From NCBI GenBank assembly GCA_050249235.1, contig JBFWQW010000119.1, positions 1 through 8,270 on the forward strand: a DNA stretch of 8,270 nt, given 5' to 3'. The stretch's first letter is position 1. Each line of letters begins with the position of its first letter. The notes under the pieces were generated by a model that ran no database searches, was not told where the DNA came from, and saw nothing but the letters and a program-made list of their open reading frames with translations. Both the position numbers and the translations under genes were made by a program. Positions 1 through 6,111 of the stretch are shown here, piece by piece. This DNA is from JAEKLB01 sp050249235 (GTDB taxonomy: Bacteria; Actinomycetota; Acidimicrobiia; Acidimicrobiales; CADCSY01).

Positions 1-412
1 CGATCGAGGCGGAGTTGACGGCCCGGTTGGCCTCGACCCGTTCCTCGGGGGACAGGGCCATGAAGGAGGCGCCACCGGCGCCGACGTAGAGGATCTCGGC
101 CTCGACGCCGTCGATGTCCATGTCCTTGAGGCGCTCGACGGCGTTCGACTCGCCGGGACGGCCGGCGGCCGGCCAGGGCGCGCCGGCACCCATGTTCGGC
201 ACCGATGCCGTCGCGGCGCCGGACTCGGCTCGCTCCTTCTTGAGCTCGGCCTGGGCCGCCTTCTGCGGCTTGGCCGCCAGCATCATGGCGGTGTAGGCCT
301 TCTCGGCCTCGACGACCTTCTCGCGGAGCTTCGTCGACAGGTGCGGGTGCACCAGCTCGTTCGGGATCGTGACGTGCGAGTCGGCGGAGACGATCCGAAT
401 GCTGTCAGCCAT
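1..412 (-). CDS. Amidohydrolase-family protein (metal-dependent hydrolase or decarboxylase), N-terminal part
   Basis: Only the first 137 residues are in the window; the gene runs off the left edge. The protein begins MADSIRIVSADSHVTIPNEL, and the Asp-Ser-His at residues 11-13 matches the first metal-ligand motif of the amidohydrolase-2 superfamily (the TIM-barrel group that includes ACMS decarboxylase relatives). A second family-like stretch, ERLKDMDIDGVEAEILYVG, follows near residues 93-111; proteins of this family have a similar 'RL.DMD..G...E..YP' segment there. Between them, roughly residues 40-62, is a Lys/Glu/Ala-rich helical stretch. The ATG at 412-410 has a purine-rich ribosome site (GGAAGGGG) about 6 nt upstream. 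The substrate cannot be told from this fragment. The family call is fairly firm; whether it hydrolyses or decarboxylates is open. Confidence 0.8.
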   Translation of the reverse strand, partial: MADSIRIVSADSHVTIPNELVHPHLSTKLREKVVEAEKAYTAMMLAAKPQKAAQAELKKERAESGAATASVPNMGAGAPWPAAGRPGESNAVERLKDMDIDGVEAEILYVGAGGASFMALSPEERVEANRAVNSASI

Positions 413-995
413 GCAAGGCCCCTTCCGGGTTCGGGCGCTCCCCCTGAGGCGGCGCTGCGCGCGACGGTACCAACCCGACTCCGGGCCGTGTCCATCCCCG
501 GTTGGGGCCAGCCCGGCGCCGGCCGCGGGATCGATGCCAGCGGCTGCGATCGATGCCTGCGGCTGCGGTCGATCGGGGCGACTCGGGTGGGCTGGGATCG
601 GGGAGGATGGGCGTCACCGGCTCGGGCGGTCCTCCGGGCTGCGGCTGGGGATCCGCCGGGTCGGGCTGTGGCCCGAGCGGGTCGTGGACCTGGGCGCGGT
701 GCCCCGACCGGGTCCGGATCGTGGCCCACCGGCTGGCGGTCGGCGCACCGACGGTCCCCCCCTGGCACGACCATGGCCACGGCCGCGACCCTCGGCGGCT
801 CCACACCCGCAGGTCGCGGTTCGCGGTGGCCCGCCACGCCATCGGCGCGGTGGGGGCCAGGAGGGAGGGGGAGCCGGGGCCCACGGCGAGGCCCGGGTCG
901 AACCGGCGGGACGGGAGCCCGGCCCGTCCGTCGCGGGCCGGACCCGGGTCGCCGTTGCGCTGTCGGCTCGGCTGCTCGGCGGTGGGCGGCGTCAC
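405..995 (-). CDS. Possible hypothetical protein, Pro/Arg-rich, doubtful
   Basis: This is a possible 196-residue protein with no family I recognise. In favour: a GTG start at 995-993 preceded by a strong ribosome site (AGGAAGGA, 1001-1008, 5 nt spacer), very high G/C at third codon positions from 995 down to about 600, and an 8-nt overlap of its stop (TGA, 407-405) with the start of the downstream amidohydrolase, which would suit translational coupling. Against: the last 50 or so codons lose the third-position bias, run across a 19-bp tandem repeat whose length is not a multiple of three, and the product is low in hydrophobic residues with a Pro/Gln tail. A plus-strand frame (607-1221) shares the same wobble positions and looks almost as good. 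The stretch from 412 to 1184 may equally be non-coding. Confidence 0.35.
   Translation of the reverse strand: MTPPTAEQPSRQRNGDPGPARDGRAGLPSRRFDPGLAVGPGSPSLLAPTAPMAWRATANRDLRVWSRRGSRPWPWSCQGGTVGAPTASRWATIRTRSGHRAQVHDPLGPQPDPADPQPQPGGPPEPVTPILPDPSPPESPRSTAAAGIDRSRWHRSRGRRRAGPNRGWTRPGVGLVPSRAAPPQGERPNPEGALHG
529..566. repeat. Tandem 19-bp direct repeat, two copies
   Basis: GATCGATGCCAGCGGCTGC (529-547) is followed directly by GATCGATGCCTGCGGCTGC (548-566); 18 of 19 bases match. A degenerate start of a third copy (GGTCGAT) follows. Each unit contains the palindrome ATCGAT. The unit is not a codon multiple, which argues against coding use here. Its function is unknown. Confidence 0.75.
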
Positions 996-1172
996 GGTGG
1001 TCCTTCCTCTCGGAGCCGATCCTGCGATGGGCGCGGGCGGGGCAGTTCGACGCCGGCCGTGTGCCCCCGTTCGGCGGCAACCGAAACCCGACCGGGTCTG
1101 CGCCCCGGGTGCCCCGGATCGCGGGAGGGAGCTCGTGGTCCGTTCCACACCGCCGATTCGGAGACGGACCAC

Positions 1173-1178
1173 TAGCGT
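1173..1178 (+). promoter_or_regulatory. -10 element for a leaderless zinc-finger transcript
   Basis: TAGCGT fits the actinobacterial TANNNT -10 consensus and ends 6 nt before the GTG start at 1185, so transcription would start at or next to the start codon. There is no Shine-Dalgarno sequence in between, which agrees with leaderless translation. I see no convincing -35 box. Confidence 0.5.
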
Positions 1179-1184
1179 CGCCCG

Positions 1185-1469
1185 GTGCCCTGCTCCCACC
1201 TCGAGGCCATCACGGACGTGACCCCGAGCGGTGCCGGCTGCGAGGAGTGCCTCGCCTCCGGTGGCCGTTGGGTCCACCTCCGCGTCTGCCAGAGCTGCGG
1301 CCACGTCGGTTGCTGCGACAACTCGCCCGGTCGCCACGCCACGGGTCATTTCCACGCGACGGCCCATCCGCTCATCCGCTCGTTCGAGCCTGGTGAGGGC
1401 TGGTTCTGGTGCTACGTGGACGACGAGTCGTTCGAGCTCGACATCCCGCCCGGTCCGTCCCACCCCTGA
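1185..1469 (+). CDS. UBP-type zinc-finger domain protein
   Basis: A 94-residue cytoplasmic protein that is almost entirely one zinc finger of the ubiquitin-hydrolase (ZnF-UBP, PF02148) type. Likely zinc ligands are visible in order: Cys3 and His5, Cys19 and Cys22, Cys35 and Cys38, His40, Cys43, then the His51/His55/His57/His61 group. The core reads VCQSCGHVGCCD, followed by HFHATAHPLIRSFEPGEGWFW (split: HFHATAHP, residues 55-62; GEGWFWCYVDD, 70-80). In eukaryotes this domain binds the free ubiquitin C-terminus; in actinobacteria it occurs as a stand-alone small protein of unknown role, often beside flavin oxidoreductase genes, as here. The GTG at 1185 is the only start that keeps Cys3 and His5 close to the N-terminus, and it has a -10 box at leaderless spacing. 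The domain call is strong; the function is not known. Confidence 0.9.
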   Translation: MPCSHLEAITDVTPSGAGCEECLASGGRWVHLRVCQSCGHVGCCDNSPGRHATGHFHATAHPLIRSFEPGEGWFWCYVDDESFELDIPPGPSHP

Positions 1470-1471
1470 CC

Positions 1472-1487
1472 GGCCCGCGGTCGGGCC
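1472..1487 (+). terminator. Small stem-loop just after the zinc-finger gene
   Basis: GGCCCG-CGGT-CGGGCC forms a perfect 6-bp G/C stem starting 2 nt after the stop codon. There is no U tract. It may weaken read-through into the oxidoreductase 157 nt downstream, but it is short and such stems are common at this GC content. Confidence 0.3.
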
Positions 1488-1521
1488 CTGTCCGCACCGC
1501 TCCGGCGCGGGCGCGCTCACC

Positions 1522-1560
1522 GGCGCGGGGGCTGGGCAGGACGGGCGCGGGGCTGGGCGG
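1522..1560. repeat. Imperfect G-rich direct repeat upstream of the oxidoreductase gene
   Basis: GGCGCGGGGGCTGGGCAGG (1522-1540) is nearly repeated as GGGCGCGGGGCTGGGCGG (1543-1560). It lies in the 157-nt gap between the zinc-finger and oxidoreductase genes. The runs of G could form unusual structure in DNA or mRNA. It may be only a by-product of base composition. Confidence 0.45.
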
Positions 1561-1611
1561 GCGCGTCGGCGGTGCCGTCGGACCGGCCTGGGAAGGTTGC
1601 CCCGACGAGGC

Positions 1612-1618
1612 GAGGAGG
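1612..1618 (+). promoter_or_regulatory. Ribosome binding site that fixes the oxidoreductase start
   Basis: GAGGAGG lies 8 nt before the GTG at 1627. The competing in-frame GTG at 1618 overlaps this site and so cannot use it, which makes 1627 the preferred start. Confidence 0.7.
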
Positions 1619-1626
1619 TGGGCACG

Positions 1627-3000
1627 GTGGTCGAGCGGGCGGACGTGGTGGTGATCGGGATGGGGCCCGGGGGCGAGGAGGTGGCCGGCCGACTGGCCGA
1701 GGCCGGTCTCGACGTGATCGGGGTGGAGCAGGGGCTCGTCGGTGGGGAGTGCCCGTACTGGGGCTGCATCCCGTCGAAGATGATGGTCCGGGCTGCCGAC
1801 CTGCTGGCCGAGGGCCGCCGCATCGACGGGATGGCCGGGTCGGCGGTGCTGACACCCGACTGGGCGCCGGTGGCCCGCCGGATCCGGGAGGCCACGGACG
1901 GCTGGGACGACCGCGTCGCCGTCGAGCGCTTCGAGGGCAAGGGCGGTCGCCTCGTCCGGGGCCGTGGACGCCTCCTCGGCCCCGGCCGGGTCGCCATCGG
2001 CGACCGCGAGGTGGAGGTGGGCCGGGCCGTCGTGGTCGCCACCGGGTCCGTCCCGTCGGTGCCGCCCGTGCCCGGGTTGGCCGAGGCCGGCTACTGGACG
2101 AACCGCGACGCCATCGGAGCGGCATTCCTCCCGGCGTCGCTCGCCGTCCTCGGGGGTGGCGCCGTCGGGGTCGAGCTGGGCCAAGCCTTCGCCCGCTTCG
2201 GCACCGAGGTGACCATCGTCGAGTCGGCCGAACGGCTGCTGTCCGACGAGGAGCCGGAATCCGGGCGCCTCGTCGCCGAGGTGCTCCGCCGCGAAGGCGT
2301 CGACGTCAGGGCCGGCGAGCCGGCGGAGCAGGTCGTGGCCACGGGCGCGGGCATCAGCGTCCGACTCCGGGGCGGGGCCGAGGTCCGGGCCGATCGCGTC
2401 CTCGTCGCCACCGGGCGGCGAGCCGAGCCCCGGGCCGTCGGGCTGGAGATGGTGGGGGTGGCCGCCGATGCCCGGTCCGCCCCGGTCGACGCCGGCCTCC
2501 GCGTCGCGCCCGGGGTCTGGGCCGTCGGCGACGTCACGGGGAAGGGGGCCTTCACCCACGTGGCCATGTACCAAGCCCGCATCGCCGTCGCCGACATCCT
2601 CGGGCGGCCGCACGAGCCGGCCGACTACCGCGCCCTGCCGAGGGTCACCTTCTCCGACCCGGAGGTCGGTGCCGTCGGCCTCACCGAGGCCCAGGCCAGG
2701 GAGGCCGGCATCGAGGTCCGGATCGGCCGGGCCGAGCTGGGCTCGTCGGCGCGGGGGTGGATCCACGGAGTGGGCGACGACGGCTTGGTGAAGCTGGTCG
2801 TCGATGCCGTCGAGGGCGTGCTCGTCGGGGCCACGTCCGTCGGACCGACCGGCGGCGAGGTCCTCGGCCTCCTGACCCTGGCCGTGCACGCCCGGGTGCC
2901 CGTGGACCGGCTGCGGACGATGATCTACGCCTACCCGACGTTCCACCGCGCCGTCGAGGATGCCTTGCGCGACCTCGACCTCGACCTCGACCCGGCCTGA
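1627..3000 (+). CDS. FAD/NAD(P)-dependent class I disulfide oxidoreductase (dihydrolipoamide dehydrogenase/mercuric reductase-like)
   Basis: A 457-residue flavoprotein of normal length for the pyridine nucleotide-disulfide oxidoreductases. Domains in order: FAD-binding Rossmann motif GMGPGG (11-16) with the ribose-binding Glu34; redox-active CX4C in GGECPYWGCIPSK (Cys42, Cys47); NAD(P)-binding Rossmann motif LGGGAVGVELG near 175; second FAD motif AVGD (299-302) in VWAVGDVTGKGAF; C-terminal dimerisation domain from about 333. The classical HPT(L/x)xE motif, whose His-Glu pair is the acid-base catalyst in lipoamide dehydrogenase and glutathione reductase, reads YPTFHRAVED here (Tyr436, His440), so the usual His is replaced by Tyr. 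It is therefore unlikely to be a true lipoamide dehydrogenase, and no 2-oxoacid dehydrogenase genes are near. MerA-specific C-terminal Cys pairs are also absent. The electron acceptor is unknown. It follows the zinc-finger gene and may be co-transcribed. The start is set by GAGGAGG 8 nt upstream. Confidence 0.9.
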   Translation: MVERADVVVIGMGPGGEEVAGRLAEAGLDVIGVEQGLVGGECPYWGCIPSKMMVRAADLLAEGRRIDGMAGSAVLTPDWAPVARRIREATDGWDDRVAVERFEGKGGRLVRGRGRLLGPGRVAIGDREVEVGRAVVVATGSVPSVPPVPGLAEAGYWTNRDAIGAAFLPASLAVLGGGAVGVELGQAFARFGTEVTIVESAERLLSDEEPESGRLVAEVLRREGVDVRAGEPAEQVVATGAGISVRLRGGAEVRADRVLVATGRRAEPRAVGLEMVGVAADARSAPVDAGLRVAPGVWAVGDVTGKGAFTHVAMYQARIAVADILGRPHEPADYRALPRVTFSDPEVGAVGLTEAQAREAGIEVRIGRAELGSSARGWIHGVGDDGLVKLVVDAVEGVLVGATSVGPTGGEVLGLLTLAVHARVPVDRLRTMIYAYPTFHRAVEDALRDLDLDLDPA

Positions 3001-3002
3001 GC

Positions 3003-3042
3003 GCCGGGCCGGTCGCCCGGCTGGGGCCACCAACTCGTGGCC
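3003..3042. terminator. Two stem-loops after the oxidoreductase gene
   Basis: GCCGGGC-CGGTC-GCCCGGC (3003-3021, 7-bp stem) begins 2 nt after the stop codon and is followed by GGCCAC-CAACTC-GTGGCC (3025-3042, 6-bp stem). Neither has a U tract, which is usual for G/C-rich actinobacteria. They would act on the plus-strand transcript. Confidence 0.5.
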
Positions 3043-3062
3043 ATGGGGCGGGTCGAGCCGGG

Positions 3063-3084
3063 CGACCTCGCCCCTCCGAGGTCG
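3063..3084. terminator. Stem-loop in the convergent gap, likely for the pirin transcript
   Basis: CGACCTCG-CCCCTC-CGAGGTCG is a perfect 8-bp stem with a 6-nt loop, 33 nt beyond the pirin stop and 62 nt beyond the oxidoreductase stop. Lying between two convergent genes, it could stop transcription from either side. Confidence 0.5.
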
Positions 3085-3117
3085 TGGAAGCGGACCGATC
3101 ACGTGGCGCCGGCCGGG

Positions 3118-4089
3118 CTAGCCGGCTGCGGAGGGTTCCCACGGGGGCGGCGCCACCGTCACCCGCTCGAGGCGGGAGGCGACGGGACCGAACCGGGGAT
3201 CGCCGTCGGACCACTGCCGGCGGGCCTCGCCGAGCTCGTCCCGCGACCGGGCGACGAAGTTCCACCACATGACGACCTCCTCGGCGAACGGGGTGCCCCC
3301 GAGCAGGAGGATCCGTGCCGGGCCGTCCACCGGGGCGACGCCGAGCTCGTCCCGGTCGGTGCCGAGGTAGGCAAGGTGCCCCGGCGTCAGGTCCGTCCCG
3401 TCGATCGCCACCGCGCCGTCGAGCACGACGACGGCGTGCTCGTGATCAGCGCGGAGAGCCACAGCCGTCGGCGGGCCGACCAGCTCGAGGTCGACGCCGA
3501 CGTGGTCGCTGTCCCGCCGGGCCGGTGACCGGGCGCCGTCGAGCTCGCCGAGCAGGACGGTGGCGAGCGCGGCCGTGCCACCGCCGGGACCGGCCATCTC
3601 GAGGCGGGGCAGCTCGGCGTGGTGCTCGAAGGCGGGCGGGCCGTCACGGGTGGCCGACGGCTGGGCCACCCAGAGTTGGACGCCGTGGAGCGGGCCCCGG
3701 TAGCGGCCGGTGGCCTCCTCGGCGTGCACGACGCCCCGGCCCGCTGTCATGAGGTTGAGCTGGCCGGGCCGGACCACCTGCTCGCTGCCGAGGCTGTCCC
3801 GGTGGAGGACCTCGCCGGCGAGCAGCCAGGTCACGGTCTGCAGCCCGATGTGGGGATGGGGCCCGACGTCGACGCCCGCCTCCTCCGTGACGGCCACGGG
3901 CCCGAGGTGGTCGGCGAAGCACCACGCGCCCACGGTCCGTCGGCCCCGGCGGGGCAGGGCCCGGCGGACGTCGAGGCGGCCGACGCGGGAGGCCCGGCTG
4001 GGGGTCACCTCGAGCATCGGCCCCGCCGGGGGGACCGAGCCGGGGACCGGCGACGCGTCGCTGGCGTCGGTCGACGAGGGGCCGCTCAT
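3118..4089 (-). CDS. Pirin family protein (bicupin, metal-binding)
   Basis: A 323-residue pirin. The N-terminal cupin carries the pirin metal site: HPHIG at 78-82 gives His78 and His80, and GVVHAEE at 119-125 gives His122 and Glu124, equivalent to the HxH and HxE ligands of human pirin. Between them runs the family signature LQTVTWLLAGEVLHRDSLG (83-101) and RPGQLNLMTAGRG (107-119). A second, degenerate cupin follows, ending near GGTPFAEEVVMWWNFVARS, also typical. Known members bind Fe(II) or another metal; some show quercetin 2,3-dioxygenase activity and others regulate by protein contact, so the role here is open. The first 24 residues are Ser/Pro-rich and not part of the fold; Met25 is an alternative start. 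The ATG at 4089 is preferred because a TACCGT -10 box lies 7 nt upstream, giving a leaderless mRNA. It is in the same direction as the binding-protein genes but separated from them by a strong hairpin. Confidence 0.92.
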   Translation of the reverse strand: MSGPSSTDASDASPVPGSVPPAGPMLEVTPSRASRVGRLDVRRALPRRGRRTVGAWCFADHLGPVAVTEEAGVDVGPHPHIGLQTVTWLLAGEVLHRDSLGSEQVVRPGQLNLMTAGRGVVHAEEATGRYRGPLHGVQLWVAQPSATRDGPPAFEHHAELPRLEMAGPGGGTAALATVLLGELDGARSPARRDSDHVGVDLELVGPPTAVALRADHEHAVVVLDGAVAIDGTDLTPGHLAYLGTDRDELGVAPVDGPARILLLGGTPFAEEVVMWWNFVARSRDELGEARRQWSDGDPRFGPVASRLERVTVAPPPWEPSAAG

Positions 4090-4096
4090 CCCCGTG

Positions 4097-4102
4097 ACGG
4101 TA
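4097..4102 (-). promoter_or_regulatory. -10 element for a leaderless pirin transcript
   Basis: On the minus strand TACCGT (TANNNT) lies 7 nt before the pirin ATG. No good Shine-Dalgarno sequence is present other than the GGGG touching the ATG. The position downstream of the neighbouring gene's hairpin suits an independent promoter. No clear -35 is seen. Confidence 0.45.
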
Positions 4103-4120
4103 CGCCCGCCCCCGGACGCG

Positions 4121-4154
4121 GCGAGGGCGCCGGGCCGTGGCCCGACGCCCTCGC
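4121..4154 (-). terminator. Strong stem-loop terminator of the proximal solute-binding gene
   Basis: GCGAGGGCG (4121-4129) pairs with CGCCCTCGC (4146-4154), and inside it CGGGCC (4131-4136) pairs with GGCCCG (4139-4144), leaving one C·A mismatch and a 2-nt tip that will open to a larger loop. It starts 17 nt beyond the TAA stop at 4172. No U tract follows. Confidence 0.7.
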
Positions 4155-4171
4155 CTGCAGGTGCTCCTGGC

Positions 4172-5746
4172 TTACCGCTTGACGTACACGCTCTCGACGT
4201 CGAGCGTCGGGAGGCCGGTGCGGCCTTCGTAGACCTCGATGCCGTCGACCTTGGCCGAGTTGATGCCGTAGGCCTGCGTGCCGAACACGCCGAACACCCA
4301 GACGGCCTTGCGGAGGCCGTACTCGGAGATCTTCTTCCAGAGGGCGATGCCCTCGGGGGAGGTCTCCTCGACCGCCCGGAGCTTCGCGACGAGGTCGTTC
4401 AGCTCGGGGTCGTTCCAGGCGCACGGGTTGCCGATGGTGCCGGGCACGAGGGTCCGGCTGATCTTGGGCAGGCCGACCCGCTGGAGCGGGAAGAAGTAGG
4501 CCGGCCCGGCCAGGGCCTCGGGGAAGAAGTCCTGGGTGGCCCCGATGGGCCTGAGGTTGATCTTGATGCCGGACTCCAGCAGCTGCTGCTGCAGGATCTC
4601 ACCGCCCTGCTGGCCGTCGGTGCCGGCCGTGAACAGCATCGTGAACTCGAGGTTCGGGACGCCGGCCTCGGCCAGGAGCTTCTTGGCCTCGTCGGGGTCG
4701 TAGCTGAACGTGCCCTCGAGGTCCTCGTCGTAGAAGGGCGTGTTGCTGCTGTTGAACCCGTTCATGGGCTCGCCCTTGCCGTCGTAGAGGACCTCGTTGA
4801 GCGCGTCCCGGTCGATGGCGAAGTTCAGGGCCTGGCGCACCTTCAGGTTGTCGAAGGGGGGTCGGCTCTTGCACATCATGGCGATCAGCTGCACGCCGTT
4901 GGTCGGCTCGACCGGCACCTCCCAACCCGGGGTGCCGGCGACCTCGCGGGCCTGGGGCGCCGAGAGGATGGTGAAGTCGATGCCGTTGGAGCGGACGGCG
5001 TTGGTCATCGACTGGGCGGTGGTGTTGACGTACTCGATTCCGGCCAGCTTGACGTTCTCGGCGTCCCAGTAGTCGGGGTTCTTCACCAGCTTCATCGTCT
5101 GGCTCGGGACCCAGGTCTCCAGCTTGAAGGGACCGGCACCGACCGGCGCCTTGTTGAAGTCGACGCCGGCCTTGACGGCGGTGGGCGAGACGGGTGACGC
5201 CTCGGCGAAGCGCATGAGCCGGAAGAAGGCCCCGGCGATGGGCGTCTTGAGCTCGACCTTCATCTCCGTGGGCGAGGTGACCGTGAGGGTCTTGAACTCG
5301 CGGAACTCGGCCTCGATGCCGCCCGGCTTGGCCTGGGTGACGGTCCGCTCCCACGAGAACTTCAGTGCTTCCGCGTCGAGCACGGTGCCGTCGGTGAACT
5401 TCAGGCCCTCGCGGAGCGTGACGACGAGGTTCGAAGCGTCGACGACCTCGACCTTCTCGGCCAGGCCCGGCTCGATCTCGCCGTCGGCGTTCAGTTTGAG
5501 CAGCGTGCCGTAGAGGTACTCGTGCAGCGTCGAGAGCAGCACGTCGACCGAGATCGGGTCGATCTGGGCGAAGGTCGGCTGGGTGAGGTCGGCCGGGAGC
5601 TTGAGGATCCCGTTGGGATCGATGTCGGCGGTCTCCCCGCCACCGCCGGATCCACCGTCGTCGTCGTCGCCACCGCACGCGGCGGCGACGAGCGACAGCG
5701 CCAGCAGGGCGGCCATGATCATCCAGAACGCGGTGCGTCTGCGCAA
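4172..5746 (-). CDS. ABC transporter substrate-binding lipoprotein, family 5 (copy 1, pirin-proximal)
   Basis: A 524-residue extracytoplasmic solute-binding protein (SBP_bac_5, the OppA/DppA/NikA class). Residues 1-23 form a signal peptide with an Arg-rich N-terminus and hydrophobic core, ending in VAAAC with lipid-anchored Cys24, then a flexible Asp/Gly linker (GGDDDDGGSGGGG). Family features follow: LLKLNADGEIEPGLAEKVE (83-101), LREGLKFTDGTVLDAEALKF (111-130), VGAGPFKLETW (202-212), NPDYWDAE (223-230), and PFDNLKVRQALNFAIDRDAL (297-316), the domain II signature of the family. Besides Cys24 it has only Cys292 and Cys442, both conserved in the second copy. The start is a TTG at 5746 with GGGGGA 5 nt upstream; the nearby ATG at 5759 is out of frame. 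The ligand cannot be read from sequence; peptides, sugars or opines are possible. No permease is adjacent, so it must use a transporter encoded elsewhere or beyond the window. Confidence 0.93.
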   Translation of the reverse strand: MRRRTAFWMIMAALLALSLVAAACGGDDDDGGSGGGGETADIDPNGILKLPADLTQPTFAQIDPISVDVLLSTLHEYLYGTLLKLNADGEIEPGLAEKVEVVDASNLVVTLREGLKFTDGTVLDAEALKFSWERTVTQAKPGGIEAEFREFKTLTVTSPTEMKVELKTPIAGAFFRLMRFAEASPVSPTAVKAGVDFNKAPVGAGPFKLETWVPSQTMKLVKNPDYWDAENVKLAGIEYVNTTAQSMTNAVRSNGIDFTILSAPQAREVAGTPGWEVPVEPTNGVQLIAMMCKSRPPFDNLKVRQALNFAIDRDALNEVLYDGKGEPMNGFNSSNTPFYDEDLEGTFSYDPDEAKKLLAEAGVPNLEFTMLFTAGTDGQQGGEILQQQLLESGIKINLRPIGATQDFFPEALAGPAYFFPLQRVGLPKISRTLVPGTIGNPCAWNDPELNDLVAKLRAVEETSPEGIALWKKISEYGLRKAVWVFGVFGTQAYGINSAKVDGIEVYEGRTGLPTLDVESVYVKR

Positions 5747-5757
5747 GCAAATCCCCC
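5747..5757 (-). promoter_or_regulatory. Ribosome binding site for the TTG start of binding-protein copy 1
   Basis: On the minus strand a G5 run (5753-5757) followed by A gives GGGGGA, 5 nt before the TTG start. It supports the TTG because no in-frame ATG precedes the signal peptide; the next Met is residue 9, which would remove the positively charged N-region. Confidence 0.55.
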
Positions 5758-5769
5758 ATGGAAGTTCCG

Positions 5770-5785
5770 CGGGCCGGACGGCCCG
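5770..5785 (-). other. Leader stem-loop before binding-protein copy 1
   Basis: CGGGCC-GGAC-GGCCCG is a perfect 6-bp stem with a 4-nt loop, 23 nt upstream of the TTG start and so within any 5' leader. It could influence translation, or be chance at this base composition. Confidence 0.3.
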
Positions 5786-5832
5786 GGTCGGCGTGACCGC
5801 CCGGAACGATGCCCGACGTTCATCGGCGCCGG

Positions 5833-5876
5833 AGGGTAACCGTCCGTTGTAGAACGGGCCCCAATCCGCCTGTCCA
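5833..5876 (-). promoter_or_regulatory. Candidate promoter region of binding-protein copy 1
   Basis: Two readings are possible on the minus strand: TGGACA (5876-5871) with 19 nt to TACAAC (5851-5846), or a TACCCT -10 (5838-5833) with TTGGGG 20 nt upstream. Both have a longer than ideal spacer, so neither is firm. Either would give a leader of roughly 80-100 nt. The rest of the gap, 5877-6010, shows nothing I can assign. Confidence 0.3.
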
Positions 5877-6010
5877 GTGCGGAACTGGAATCGATGCTCT
5901 CAGCCGGCCGATGGACCGGCACCCCGGATCACCAGGGACATCGCACGGAGTCCGTGGCGACCGTGTGGCCCCAGGGCCCCGTCACCGCCCCGACCGGTGC
6001 CCCGACGCGA

Positions 6011-6052
6011 CGAAGGGGTGCGGGATCCCCCCGAATCGCCCGCACCCCTTCG
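6011..6052 (-). terminator. Second stem-loop downstream of binding-protein copy 2
   Basis: CGAAGGGGTGCGGG (6011-6024) pairs perfectly with CCCGCACCCCTTCG (6039-6052), a 14-bp stem with a 14-nt loop. It backs up the hairpin at 6063-6093 in the same transcript. No U tract is present. Confidence 0.65.
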
Positions 6053-6062
6053 CGATCGTGGC

Positions 6063-6093
6063 CGTCGGCCACCGGGCTTGCCGGTGGCCGACG
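6063..6093 (-). terminator. First stem-loop downstream of binding-protein copy 2
   Basis: CGTCGGCCACCGG (6063-6075) and CCGGTGGCCGACG (6081-6093) form a perfect 13-bp stem with a 5-nt loop, beginning 18 nt after the TAG stop at 6112. Together with the next hairpin it should insulate copy 1 from transcription of copy 2. Confidence 0.7.
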
Positions 6094-6111
6094 CTGCACG
6101 CCGGCTGACGA

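Noticed and set aside
529..566. CRISPR-like repeat
   Set aside because: The two 19-bp units abut with no spacer and there are only two, so it is a tandem duplication.
502..1221. Plus-strand ORF across the doubtful region
   Set aside because: It has no good ribosome site, overlaps the start of the zinc-finger gene, and its ends read as composition-driven Arg/Gly/Pro. Kept only as an alternative in the ambiguity finding.
1231..1626. Extension of the oxidoreductase frame upstream to 1231
   Set aside because: The extra residues are Arg/Ala/Gly-rich shadow of the zinc-finger gene; the FAD motif must lie near the N-terminus and GAGGAGG fixes the start at 1627.
1372..3102. Minus-strand ORF (576 codons) antisense to the oxidoreductase
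   Set aside because: Shadow of a well-supported gene sharing its wobble positions; the Asp/Gly/Pro-rich product has no recognisable domain.
3710..5197. Long plus-strand ORF (495 codons) opposite the pirin and binding-protein copy 1
   Set aside because: It is the antisense of two clearly identified genes and spans their boundary; the open frame is a result of high GC.
4599..5759. Minus-strand ORF starting at the ATG at 5759
   Set aside because: Out of frame with the lipoprotein and Arg-rich throughout; the ATG merely overlaps the G-rich ribosome site.
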